Positions 51,601-61,300 of a stretch of DNA of 64,000 nt are shown here, piece after piece. Within the stretch, counting starts at the first letter, position 1; each line of letters starts with the position of its first letter. The stretch comes from Setophaga petechia. Its lineage: Eukaryota; Chordata; Aves; Passeriformes; Parulidae. The notes beneath the pieces are model-generated. The model had not been told where the DNA came from. It worked only from the letters and a program-made list of their open reading frames with translations, and searched no databases. The DNA lies in the NCBI GenBank assembly GCA_024362935.1, contig JANCRA010000003.1, positions 47,839,844 through 47,903,843 on the forward strand. The letters are read 5' to 3'. The translations under genes and the position numbers were made by a program.

Positions 51601-53009
51601 CCTTCACAGGAGAAGACCACAGCACAAGGACAACTAACAGAGATGGGAGGCACATACCGTCTTGCCACTATCTTCTTTGAAACTGGTTCCACTTTCTTCT
51701 CAGACTTAGGCAACCTTAAAAGAGAGATAAAATAAAATTACCAGAAGACTACAATGTTCTTGCAGATTACCAAGCCTGTTAGTTTGACAAAATGTGCAAA
51801 ATGAGCCATCTTTAGGACATCTGCCAAATAAATCCATCAATATTTTGCTTTGTTTACCCTTGGTTTGCAGGCTTGAAGACACTGTCTGCTGGAACGTTTG
51901 AGGCAAAGTGAAGACTGGGAACCACGCTGAGCTCTGGCTCTGATGTTCTGTTGACACGTTTTCTCTTTGAAAGAAAATTCATTTGCAATTCTGTGAGGAA
52001 AAGACAGCTGTGAAAACACCACAGAGTAGAAGTAACCTCCTTTAAGGTCTCTTAAGCCTTTAAGGTAAAGCAGTTATATCTGGCTAGAATGGAGACTTCT
52101 AGATAGAAGTAGAGGTAGAAGTAACTAAGAGTAGACTTCAGGTTTTACCCAGGACCAAGGGTAAAATAAGCCAGAATAAGCCAGAAACAGGTCAGATGTA
52201 TACAGTGTTAAAATACAATCACCAGGCTAGCTCTAATGAGAATTTGAAATGATAATACACAATAAAGAAAGTCTCAACATCAAGCAGACATCGTGCCACA
52301 AGGTTGTTGTTCAGTGCTGGAAGCAAAACAAACACAACCCACATGAAAGTCTGTTATGAGATCTCCATATTTTGCTACGAGTGAATAGCTGCTAAAATAA
52401 GATAGAAAAGTAGCTTTTTATGTAGAGTTTGTTTCTCCTAAATCACAACTGTTTAAGTATATAAAGCTTTGTTCACTCAGTGAGTTTAGGAAGTTGCTTT
52501 TTCTCCCTCAAGTTAAGTATTTTTCAAATTAAACACCCATGCACACATTTACATTAGTGCAACGCAGAGTTTCCACCGATACAGCCCAGCTCCCATGTTT
52601 TTAACGCTAAGCCTGGGTGTCTTCCGCTTATAAAATGCTATAAAGTGCTGTAAGCAGCATTTAAAGATTTAGAAAAGTAAGAAACTGTGAATTAAGCATC
52701 TTTCGCATCAAGAGGCCGCTGCCTTTAGCCGGTGGAGGGTACACACAGCAGGCTGAGCGTTAACTTAAGTCCTAAACAGGGACCAAACAGTGGAATAAAG
52801 CTTCTAATTAGATTTTGGAACAGCCACCACGTAGCCAGGCAGCGATGGAGCACCCTAACGCCGGCGCCCGGCTGCACCCCTCGGCCGAACCCCGCCAGCC
52901 GTGCCAGCCGTGCCCCCCGGGTGCCCGTCCGTGTCCCGCACTCACCTGCAGACGGCTCAGGGTGGTGGAGCCGGGAGTGCACGGGGATACGAGAGAGCCG
53001 CCCGTCCAT
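48527..53009 (-). CDS. KNSTRN: Kinastrin / small kinetochore-associated protein (SKAP)
   Basis: A mitotic spindle and kinetochore protein that works with astrin (SPAG5) in microtubule attachment and chromosome alignment (family knowledge). Eight coding exons (53,009-52,946; 51,990-51,858; 51,714-51,658; 51,433-51,358; 50,282-50,162; 49,859-49,807; 49,679-49,605; 48,658-48,527) join in phase to 236 residues. The start is firm: GCCGCCATGG context with an in-frame stop TGA at 53,036-53,034. Recognition rests on the ELKNKNQLVE stretch (human ELKDKNQLLE), on CMTILESRNINP (human CLAILESKGLDP) and on the C-terminal LEKLLAM (human MEQLLEM). Residues from about 85 to the end are charged and heptad-like, so a coiled coil is expected. 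The basic N-terminal third contains KRKR and PKSEKK. The length matches the short human mitotic isoform (about 238) rather than the 316-residue form. SRIP at residues 6-9 fits an SxIP EB1-binding motif. Confidence 0.93.
49049..49435 (+). mobile_element. Solo LTR in KNSTRN intron 7
   Basis: A 387-bp element starts TGTCGC, ends GTCACA and is flanked by the six-base duplication GATCCC (49,043-49,048 and 49,436-49,441). The interior matches a passerine LTR type I recognise: a GTGAAAAATCCTTTC start region, TGTGGTTGTTTGGATC, and a poly(A) signal AATAAA at 49,357-49,362 followed by TCAAGCCTTCTGA. A 6-bp duplication fits a class II (ERVK-like) retrovirus. It lies antisense to KNSTRN and has no internal viral genes. 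Confidence 0.9.
49605..49679 (-). CDS. KNSTRN: KNSTRN coding exon 7
   Basis: A 75-bp phase 0-0 exon, residues 169-193 (MLTSKVTEELMLFCHGAAKE, then KEMLE). The solo LTR lies in the intron that follows it. Confidence 0.9.
49807..49859 (-). CDS. KNSTRN: KNSTRN coding exon 6
   Basis: A 53-bp exon giving residues 151-168, SNIEEEKEMHACREKTT. It has a TTACAG acceptor and a GTAAGA donor. Confidence 0.88.
50162..50282 (-). CDS. KNSTRN: KNSTRN coding exon 5
   Basis: Residues 111-150 plus one base: GTLKLRELKKENERLVHEVE then KLKKIQETCMTILESRNINP. The acceptor (TTAACCAG) has a weak pyrimidine tract, but phase supports it. Confidence 0.9.
51030..51205 (-). mobile_element. CR1 LINE internal fragment in KNSTRN intron 4
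   Basis: Reverse CR1 from the region upstream of the usual 3' tail: TTTGTGGCCCTTTCTTGGAC, CTTTTGTACCAAGAGCCCAG, AACCAGACAAAATATTCCCAG and CTCCCCAGAGCTGAGCAG. Confidence 0.82.
51358..51433 (-). CDS. KNSTRN: KNSTRN coding exon 4
   Basis: Residues 85-110, YQLEAELKNKNQLVETLKQQ onward, the first coiled-coil segment and the closest match to the mammalian protein. The donor is GGG|GTAAGG. Confidence 0.92.
51658..51714 (-). CDS. KNSTRN: KNSTRN coding exon 3
   Basis: A 57-bp exon giving LPKSEKKVEPVSKKIVAR (67-84), a basic linker before the coiled coil. The split codons on both sides close exactly. Confidence 0.88.
51858..51990 (-). CDS. KNSTRN: KNSTRN coding exon 2
   Basis: Residues 22-65 plus two bases, read in the frame LQMNFLSKRKRVNRTSEPEL onward. 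The other two open frames over this exon do not keep phase with both neighbours. Confidence 0.88.
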
Positions 53010-53320
53010 GGCGGCCGCGCTCCCCTCTGGAGTTCAAACAGGAGCGCCGGGACGGTTGGGCGGGTCCGCGCATGCGCGGGGGTGCGGCGCAGGCAGCGAG
53101 CGCACGGAGCAGGGAGGCGCGAGCGGGCGGGCGGGCATTGAGGGCGTGGGGGCTCGCGCCGCTTTTCGCTCGGGCCCCGTCTGCCTCGCGCCGCTTTTCG
53201 CTCGTGCCCCGTCTGCCTCGCGCCGTTTCTGCCTCGCGCCCCCTCCCTCAGGGGAGGCGTTGGCGGCCATTACGGGGGCAACAGCCGTGGGCGAGGCTCC
53301 TGCCCTCAGGGAAAGGCGGA
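52840..53320 (-). promoter_or_regulatory. KNSTRN: CpG island, KNSTRN promoter
   Basis: A CpG- and GC-rich block is centred on KNSTRN exon 1, with GCGCATGCGC-like sequence near 53,069-53,077, a form of the NRF1 site. Several near-repeats of CTCGCGCCGCTTTTCGCTCG lie at 53,150-53,235. No TATA box is seen. Confidence 0.78.
52946..53009 (-). CDS. KNSTRN: KNSTRN coding exon 1
   Basis: Residues 1-21, MDGRLSRIPVHSRLHHPEPS and A, plus one base. The donor is GCAG|GTGAGT. It contains the SxIP-type motif SRIP. Confidence 0.9.
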
Positions 53321-53326
53321 GCGCAG

Positions 53327-53368
53327 TTCCTTCCTTCCTTCCTTCTTTCTTTCCTTCTTTCCTTCCTC
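53327..53368 (+). repeat. (TTCC/TTTC)n microsatellite
   Basis: About 40 bases of TTCC and TTTC units at the edge of the KNSTRN CpG island. Confidence 0.9.
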
Positions 53369-54486
53369 CACTGCTTCCCACTGCCTCTCACTGCCTCACC
53401 CTGTGGTTTGGGCACTCGAAGCCCGAAGATCAAGAGGTTTGTGGCCGTCAGTGCGGACGTGCAGGAGTCAAAAGCTGTGAGGGTGCCGGTGCTGCTGGTG
53501 TGTGAGGTACTAAAATTGTCCTCTAATGCTGCAAGATGAAATGAAGCCTCTGTATGAAATGTTTCCCGACTTAAAGACATTTTTGCAGTGTTTGCTAACA
53601 TGGTTTTCTTAATGGATGGGCAGTCTGTCCCGATGGCAAAGGGGAGCAGCTCCTTGAGGAGGATGCTGCAACTCCAGCCCGAGGGTGGCTTTGGCTGCCT
53701 CAATACCCATCTGAACATTCACTATGACAATCTCAGGATAAAACCCTAAAACTGAAACGTGAAAAATACAGAACCATGCAACTGACGTGTTTGACATGTT
53801 ACAAACTCTGGTATTAGCTTTAAAAGTCCATGTCCCTAATGGATATCAGGGAGTTGCTGTCTCCCACAGCACAGGGATAACACGTGGATGTCAGAAGAAT
53901 AAGTATTTTTAGGATGTGTACTTCCCTTTGGAAAATATATTGGGCACTTAAAAGATGAATAAGCACAGTGCTCTTGGTGACAATGAAGCATCACACAGAT
54001 TTAGGAAAGGTTGTTATAAGCATTTATTGTATGTCAACTTGTAGAGAGAATGTTTTATTTTTCAACAAATAAGGGCAAATAAACGTTTCTTTTCCTGATT
54101 GTTTCTGGTAGAGGGGGGAAGAACCCTAAAATTCAAGATTCACCAGTTATGTGAATTTTAAAAAGTTGCATGTTTGAGGGGAATGCCTTGAGTGGAAGCA
54201 CTCTGTAAAGAGGACACAACAAGGCACCTGAGTCTGGGAGGGACAAGGACTTAATCCCTCAAGGAGGAAATTCACATTGAAAATCTTTGGCAGTATTAGA
54301 ATTCCTTCCGATAAAACAAGCAGAAGTTGTTACTGGAAATAGATTTGGGCTGGATTCTGCAGCCTCCTGCACAGTCAGGAAGAGGCTGTGTCAACTCAGA
54401 AGTCTTGACAGGACTTTTTGTAATATCTGAGCTATTTTGCTGGGGTCTGTAGATCTGGACTTTGCATAAAATAGAAAATTAAATAC

Positions 54487-54499
54487 TTTATTTTTTATT
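54487..54499 (-). terminator. DISP2: Candidate DISP2 poly(A) signals
   Basis: Two AATAAA hexamers on the minus strand, about 455-470 bases past the DISP2 stop codon. Another at 54,022-54,027 would give a longer 3' UTR. Confidence 0.5.
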
Positions 54500-54663
54500 A
54501 TTCACAACACACTTCACTTGATACCTAGATTTTCAGTAGTTCAGTTTTGGGATTTTTGAATTTTTTTTTTTTTTTTTTTTTTTTTTTACATGAGCTCTCT
54601 TTCTCTGTCATTAAATACCTGGGGAACTTAATTATTTATCTCAAGCAAACAAAGCCTAATCAC

Positions 54664-54803
54664 CTTGTAGGAAATGACAAACCAGGTGTACTCGGTAAGT
54701 CCTGTGAACAGCTGTGAACATGGCACCACACACTGGAAGTCAAAGGGCTTGTAGTCCATCATGATGGCTCTCACATCCTCACTGGCATCAGATCTGCTGA
54801 TTC
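54664..54803 (-). other. Unassigned coding-like segment with splice-type ends
   Basis: On the minus strand, 140 bases run from a good acceptor (TTTTCACAG) to a donor-like AAG|GTGATT. Only one frame is open: two leading bases and then 46 codons, including RAIMMDYKPFDFQCVVPCSQ and LTEYTWFVISYK. Codon choice looks coding (GAC TAC AAG CCC TTT GAC TTC CAG). If the donor is skipped, the frame runs 11 more codons to TAA. It lies in the DISP2 3' UTR, 153 bases past the stop. I do not recognise the protein. It may be an alternative terminal exon, a gene relic or chance. Confidence 0.35.
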
Positions 54804-54955
54804 CTGTGAAAACACATGTTTTGCACAGCTGAAATACTAAGAAATAGTCTCAGTCTCAGCTCTAGGAGAGGTGGGAGGAAAAAATTGATATTTACAGATC
54901 TAAGGACATTCAGGCTTCCCCTTTCCCTGGCAGCAGCTTTGCTTTCTGCGAGGTC

Positions 54956-57900
54956 TCAGCTATTGTAACCAGAACTTTGTGCACTGGATCGTTTGATCCA
55001 GACATCAGGCATGTCTGGCTGGCTGTTGGGCAGCACGACCGGCCCTTCGTTCCCCAATCCAAACCGATTTTTCCACGAAGAGCTGTTCTGCTGTGATGCA
55101 GCTGGAGAGACATCAAAGACAGTCTCCCTCAGGTCCAGCCGCAGGGTATCTCTCTTCCCGTTCAGGTAACCTCGCTCCGCGGTACCGTAGGAGTCGGACA
55201 GCTCTAAGGCATCGGGACAGGAACTGGCTGATTCAGCGAGCTTCAGGCCTTGCTCAAAATCACTGATTGACGTCTCACTGGAGATGTTGAGCATATCAAA
55301 AGAGCTGCCAAGAGAACAAAGGCATCTGTGAATTTTGTAGATGTCAGCAGCAGGGAGAGGGCTGTGGTCTGAGGTATAATCTGACTGCTGCTGGGCAGTG
55401 TCACTGGAGCACTGGGATTTATTGAGCTGCCCTTCTTCTTTCATGCCAGCTGGCTGGATGGGGTCCAGCCCAGACCCATCCCATGCTTTCAGACCGTACT
55501 TTTGACAGCGGCAATCTCGGCAGAGTCTCTCCCTGTGAATTTCTGTTTCTGAGGTGCTGTGCTTGTAAGGAGAGGAAGTTTGCAAGGCGGGACACTGGCA
55601 CAGGCTGACCTGCTGGTCTCCGAGCGTATCCTGCAGACTCTGTCTCTCTCTTTCCAGGGAGGGGTGCGTTCCCACTCGAGGACATCTGTTGTCTTCAACT
55701 TGTATGTCTTCAGAGAGCACAGAGGGCCGGTTGGACAGCTTGCTTGTGGAAGTGCTGTTGTCAAAACTGTCGCTGAGTTTCCTGGACAAGGGTTGGAGCT
55801 CATATTGCTCGTTTGCAGTGTTGGACTCCTGGACCTTCCGCAACCGGTTTTGCTTCTCGCTGCCCCCACAGGCAAAGTTTCCGTTTGGCCCGGAGTCATC
55901 AGAGTAGTCTTTCATGGTGTGAGCACAAGGCCAGAGGATCTGCCCACAATTCTTCTCCGGGCCGAAGAAGCAGCAGAGCGACTGGAAGAAGAGGCTGGCA
56001 AACCCACAGCTGATACAATTGATCATCATGATGAATATGCCCAGCTTCCTGTACGCCAGGACCGTGGCAGGCAGCATAATGACCCCTGCAGAGAAGAGAG
56101 CAGAAGCTGCCATGGCTGTGGCACAGCTCATCTGCTTCAGGGAAAAGGCCACTCGGCTCAGGCGGTCGGAATGGGGGCACAGGTGATAGGAGATGCAGTA
56201 GTTGACAGTGAAGTCAACAGAGAGACCTACTGCAGCTGAAATGAAGAGAGACTCCACTGCGTTGAGCTGCCACTCCAAGAGGACCAAGAGGCCAGTGGTT
56301 ACCAGGACGGTGCCTGCAATGGCAGTAACGGAGAAAACGCTAAGGAGAACGTTCCAGGTCGTGAGCAGCAGCACCACGAAGGAAATGGCTATGGAGAGCC
56401 CCATGACCACCATGGTTTCTGTGCTGAGACTGTGCTGGAGGTTGTACAGCTCTAGTTTACTGGTAAACCATCCGTTCTGAAGCCCCACAGGGGCAGTTTT
56501 CATTTCCTCTGTTATCCAGAGGCTGATTTCCTCATAGAATTGTTTGGCTCTGCTGTAGTTGAAGGTATAATGATAAATAGTTTGAAACTGCAGCACTAAG
56601 GCAGCGACATTTCCCTCCCCATCAAACCTGAGGCCCATATCATATGTTTCTACCCCTTCCCTGCCCTCTTCCAGGAGCATCATTTTGATGCAGTGCAGGA
56701 AGACTTCGCTTCTGTAAGGGAAGGAGAACTGGTTACAGCAAAGGTTGAAGCTGTGGTCTCGCTGGGAGCACTGGCGACTGTTCATCCACCTGAGGAACTC
56801 CTCCATGAAGCACACAGTAGATTTCTGTTCTGCATCAGGGTAATAGAAAGTTTTGTTCTTCACTTTTTGGCAGAATTCGAGGAGCCACTTCTGGGCATCA
56901 GGGTTTTGGATGGTAAAGGTGGTGTCTGTCACTAGGGTGCCATTGCTTTTTGGATTGAAATGGTCCCCATTATCCACAGGCAGAATGCCCCAGACTACGG
57001 TGACAGGCATACGCTGCCCTTCTCCGTGCTCCAGCCTCTCAAACATGAACTGGTGGCAGTACTCGGAATCGTACCTCTCAAAGGGATGGCTCAGCCTGAA
57101 CACTTGGACGGACGATGTCTCCAGAGTCGGGAGTTTGAGTTTGGGGTTGGAACAGGAAATGTAGGCACCTCCTATGGCTAAGGCAGCAAACCAGCAGATC
57201 CAGATGTACCGAAACTTGATGACCCCGCACGGCAGAAGCTTTTCAAAGAGCAGCTTGGAGGTTTCAGACAGTGTGTTCTGGAGAGCCCGGAGGATGTAAT
57301 GGACGGAGAGAGCCACTCTCTTGTGGCTGCTGTTGTTCCAGTAGGCTTCTGGCTTGTAAATGCAGGTCGATGCGATGTAGCGCTCGTAGAGCACGGCTGA
57401 AGAGGGCAGCCAGCTCATCATGAAAACCAGGTTCACCAGCACCGAGGTGCCCATGTAGACAGCGAAGCAGCGGATGGCTGTGATGTTGCTGATGTAGCTG
57501 GCGTAGAAGGCAGCACCAGTTGTGAAGCACGAGGCCAGCATGAGATAGGCAAAATGGTGCATGGTTTGACTCACCCACTGAGCAAGCCCAGCGGAAGGGT
57601 TCTGGCTCTTGCTGAGGTTCCACAGGTCGAAGAAGACAAAAGTGTGGTTGGCACAAATGCTGCTGAGAATGATGACTGCCGTCAGGTTTACAAAAGGGAA
57701 ATAGGTGAATCTGAAGGCCACCTTGTACAAGAAGTAGGAGATCATCAAAGAACTGACAACAGCGAGCAAGACCATCAGGGTAATAAACACTGAGCGTAAA
57801 TAAAAAGAAATGCTTAGAAAAATAGCTAATATTGCCAGGACTGGATACTTAGTATCGAGTAAAAGGTAGTGCTGGAATAGTTTCTGTTTAAGGCCCAGGT

Positions 57901-58375
57901 CCATTCCAGTGATAGATGTGTAGTTATCAAACAGATTCCAGGTTTCAAGGTTGTCTAAGTAGATCCCCATCATAGATGCACCTTTTCTTGTAGGCAGGAA
58001 AAGCAGGCTGTATTTCAGAGAGGGCACTTGGTACTCTATTGTCTGGGGACTGAGAAAGTCCCTGTCAACCAGGAAGTGAAGCAGCTGGTAGATGGCATTG
58101 AAGCGGGTACATTTTTCTGGGACTTGGGCACACTGAGAGTGTTTCTGTCTGGCAGCTTCGGGCCCTATGCAGGAGGGAGTGAGGACACCTCGGTGATAGT
58201 CTGGAGCACAGGCACGGAGCAGGGCCAGGGTGTGGGAGATGTCCCCTTGGGTTATTTCCAGACACGAAGACCTGTTGTACAGGACAGCAATGTAGTTCCC
58301 CAGGGACCAGCTTGGGCAGCATTCATTGGCTTCAGTGCGCTGGCAGAGGTCTCTAAAATGCACGTGGGAGCGTAT
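54956..58375 (-). CDS. DISP2: DISP2 large last coding exon with stop
   Basis: 1,139 residues from IRSHVHFRDLCQRTEANECC to SSGYNS, stop TGA at 54,958-54,956. It carries TM2-TM12, both luminal domains and the cytoplasmic tail. N-glycosylation sequons such as YNRS and DNYT are visible in the luminal part. Confidence 0.98.
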   Translation of the reverse strand: MRSHVHFRDLCQRTEANECCPSWSLGNYIAVLYNRSSCLEITQGDISHTLALLRACAPDYHRGVLTPSCIGPEAARQKHSQCAQVPEKCTRFNAIYQLLHFLVDRDFLSPQTIEYQVPSLKYSLLFLPTRKGASMMGIYLDNLETWNLFDNYTSITGMDLGLKQKLFQHYLLLDTKYPVLAILAIFLSISFYLRSVFITLMVLLAVVSSLMISYFLYKVAFRFTYFPFVNLTAVIILSSICANHTFVFFDLWNLSKSQNPSAGLAQWVSQTMHHFAYLMLASCFTTGAAFYASYISNITAIRCFAVYMGTSVLVNLVFMMSWLPSSAVLYERYIASTCIYKPEAYWNNSSHKRVALSVHYILRALQNTLSETSKLLFEKLLPCGVIKFRYIWICWFAALAIGGAYISCSNPKLKLPTLETSSVQVFRLSHPFERYDSEYCHQFMFERLEHGEGQRMPVTVVWGILPVDNGDHFNPKSNGTLVTDTTFTIQNPDAQKWLLEFCQKVKNKTFYYPDAEQKSTVCFMEEFLRWMNSRQCSQRDHSFNLCCNQFSFPYRSEVFLHCIKMMLLEEGREGVETYDMGLRFDGEGNVAALVLQFQTIYHYTFNYSRAKQFYEEISLWITEEMKTAPVGLQNGWFTSKLELYNLQHSLSTETMVVMGLSIAISFVVLLLTTWNVLLSVFSVTAIAGTVLVTTGLLVLLEWQLNAVESLFISAAVGLSVDFTVNYCISYHLCPHSDRLSRVAFSLKQMSCATAMAASALFSAGVIMLPATVLAYRKLGIFIMMINCISCGFASLFFQSLCCFFGPEKNCGQILWPCAHTMKDYSDDSGPNGNFACGGSEKQNRLRKVQESNTANEQYELQPLSRKLSDSFDNSTSTSKLSNRPSVLSEDIQVEDNRCPRVGTHPSLERERQSLQDTLGDQQVSLCQCPALQTSSPYKHSTSETEIHRERLCRDCRCQKYGLKAWDGSGLDPIQPAGMKEEGQLNKSQCSSDTAQQQSDYTSDHSPLPAADIYKIHRCLCSLGSSFDMLNISSETSISDFEQGLKLAESASSCPDALELSDSYGTAERGYLNGKRDTLRLDLRETVFDVSPAASQQNSSSWKNRFGLGNEGPVVLPNSQPDMPDVWIKRSSAQSSGYNS

Positions 58376-61300
58376 CTGAAAAACATGAGGGGGCATCAGG
58401 TCAGACCTTCCCTTGCAGCCTCAGTGTTCCTTACTCACTGCAGTAATTCTCTTGTCCTGTCCTGTCCTGTCCTGTCCTCTCCTCTCCTCTCCTCTCCTCT
58501 CCTCTCCTCTCCTCTTTTCCCTCTTTCCCCTTTATGCAAGGTGTACCACCAATCCCTGGCCATCCTCCCAGGGACAAATCCCAAACACCAAAGTTTTGGA
58601 AAGTTGGTAGCCTTTTGCAAAAATTAAACCCTGTCCATTATTTTTATTTTATAACTGCAGATTTGAAATTTTGGCTCCTATAGCAAATACAGCTCATCCA
58701 ATTAAACTTCCCACTTACAAAACTTGCCACCAGTCTCCAAGCTGGTAGCTCAATTTCTGTAATTATGTTCTGCTGCCCAAAATCCTCAGCAGCTTCTGAT
58801 AGACACCTTTAGCTTCTGGACCAGCTCCTGTTCAGTCTCCATTTATTCTTGTTTAATTTGCAACTGGCAGGTGGGATCATCCCTGTATTGCCAAGTAGGT
58901 GAAATGTTTTGGAATCCTTCAGGTGAAACCTGTTGCATAGCTTGTTTTGTGTCTGGCATCCTCTCAGCAAGACATCAAAGATTGCAGCAGACAGAAAAGA
59001 GACAGCCTGTACATGTGTTCTTCCTGCCATCACTGACCTTGTCTTGTTCCATTTGACACATAGACTGAATTGCTTGCAAGTTCCATAAGCTCCCAGCAGT
59101 TGTGGACATAAATACCAGCTGGGAATAGCTCTTTTCTGAAATAAAGAAGAAGAAAAAAAAAAATCATAAAATGAGGTAATGAAGATGAATCAGCCAGGCT
59201 GTTTGGAGTAGACTTTGTCTTCACAGAAAAAATAAATATATATCTCTGTCTGTAGGACTGCTCTGGAGGGCTCCCTGGAGGGAAGCAGGTCACAAGAAGT
59301 AGTGAGCATGTGCCTTGTGTGACCTCACCCCTGCTCCTTGAAATAGGTCAGCAGCATCAGGGCATTTTCAAAATCAAATGTCAGCGTGCCTTAAGTGACT
59401 GCTGGCATCTGGTTCTTCATCCATCCCTGGAACAAAGGAGGAGCTTAAGCTCAGCCAAAAACCCCCAAGGACCTGTGGGTTTGGTGTGTGACTTGTATCC
59501 AGAGGTAGATAGAAGGCAGGGAACAGAACAAAAATACCTTATTGCTGTTCTTCTTTCTACTTACTAGTGCCCATTTTGGGACAAATCTGGGGGGTGTTGG
59601 AGTTTTCTGGTTTTGTCTCCAGATTTTACTGCCATGTACATTTTTCAAGAAGAAAAGAAGGAAGGAACAGAGAGGGAGAGGGAGCAGACAAGGGGAGGGA
59701 GCAGACAGCAAGCAGGGCATGTGCTGTTTTTTCAACAGTATTCACTTTTGATATGGGTAAATGGTGAAAACATTGGTCCTTTAATGTGTGCTTGCAAAGT
59801 ATATTTCTAAAGGGAAAACAAGAAATATGGCAAAGAGTTAAGAAGGACAAACAACTCTTCAGAATTCCTGAACCAGCCTTTTGTGACCACTGAAATAGGA
59901 AGTGCTGTGAGGGCACTGTCAGAGCTCTCACAGGTGGAATTGCACACACTGCTTGCTTAGAGCAAATTCAGAGTATTCCCTGTGTCCTGAACTCTGGCAG
60001 TTCTTTCAGCTGAGTTCTGGGTGTGCAGTATTTACTGCCTCATCAAGATTTCAATCACCTGGGGGACCACAGAAGAATCCATCTGCTCCATAGATGGTTT
60101 CCACCATTCTCCGTGTCCTCGCTGCTTGTTCTCCCTGAGCAGCCTTCTGTCCTCTGCCAATGCCAAGGTCATCATAGCTAGCAAGAGGGCAGATTATTGT
60201 TAATAACTGTGATTATTAACAAGACAGTGTCTGGCTGGGAGTTACATTCACTGACAAGGCTCTGGTGCCAGACACAGCAATAGGGAGCCGAAATCCATTG
60301 CAGGCACAAGGACTTCGAACCCTCCAATGCCTCAGTTGCTTTTAAGCATAGGATGTATGGAATTCACATAAATATTTTGGAATATTGAATATGTGACTTT
60401 ACAACCAACACGTTCCTCAAATCCCCCAAACCAAGCTCAAATAAATACCTTTTCTTCTTGGCATAGGGAGAAAGGGAAAGAGTCTTCTTGTAGCCTGTAT
60501 GGCTCTCGATATTCCTCCACACAATGAGCTTCCTGCCAATGTCAGTGTCCCGTGGCTCGAAGCCCTGCACCAAGGAAAAGGGCTTTGTCACAGCTCAGCT
60601 GTCCTTAGGCCTCCTCCAGCACATGGAAACTGTAGGAGACTACTGCATCTTGGAGAGATACACAAATTGAACTTTCCCTGGAAATACTGCATCCCAGAGA
60701 TAAGAGAAAATATATGAACCTTTTCTCTTTCCCTTCCTGTCAACAATGGCTACAGTTATCTCTCCCTGATCTCCTAAGAATTTCTCCTCCTTTTTAAGTG
60801 TAGTAGTCCCTTACAGAAATGGCACCAATTCTCCTTTTTGTGGACAAACTCTAGTGTATTCTAATTTTCTCAAGATTCCTCCATAAGCCAGAGGCAGGAA
60901 TGATTTCAGGGAACGTGGCATTCCTCATGGAAAACATTCCATGTGCATAGTGCTCAGAACAGGGCATGCTCTCCAAAAGCCTCATGCACAGACTGTAGGA
61001 GCCAAAGCCAGCTCCTCTATCTGGTCTCTGCCAAGCCTAGCTATTCACTGTGGGCAATCCCAGCCTTCCAGCTTTGGAAAGGGAGCAAAGGGAGCAATCC
61101 CAGTTTGTGTTGGCATTGTCTCCACACTAGAGTGAGGGCACTGGAGCGTGGCTGAGGGATGAGCATGGGCTGTGTTCTCCCTGTGTGTCAGGGGCAGCTG
61201 TGCAGGACTGGCGCATTCTGCTCATCTTGAAGGGATGATTGATATCACTGGTTGGGTGTGGACTTTCCTTACATTCCTACTGATCCCTGAGCTGTAGGCA

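Larger units (their letters stand above)
53369..54955 (-). other. KNSTRN-DISP2 spacer and DISP2 3' UTR
   Basis: About 1.6 kb without an assigned gene. The right part is DISP2 3' UTR. AATAAA signals on the minus strand lie at 54,487-54,492, 54,494-54,499 and 54,022-54,027, so the UTR is probably about 0.5-0.95 kb long. It holds a 27-base T run (54,561-54,587, which is poly(A) on the transcript strand) and the coding-like segment at 54,664-54,803. Confidence 0.6.

Noticed and set aside
53009..53505. Possible divergent gene on the plus strand from the KNSTRN island
   Set aside because: The plus-strand frames are GC-rich or microsatellite-derived, with no splice-supported continuation.
55559..56239. 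226-codon plus-strand frame opposite DISP2
   Set aside because: Antisense shadow of the large DISP2 exon, which has strong homology on the other strand.
59030..59293. Alternative register over the DISP2 loop exon
   Set aside because: Does not match the dispatched family. The KSYSQLVFMS register does, and it keeps phase on both sides.
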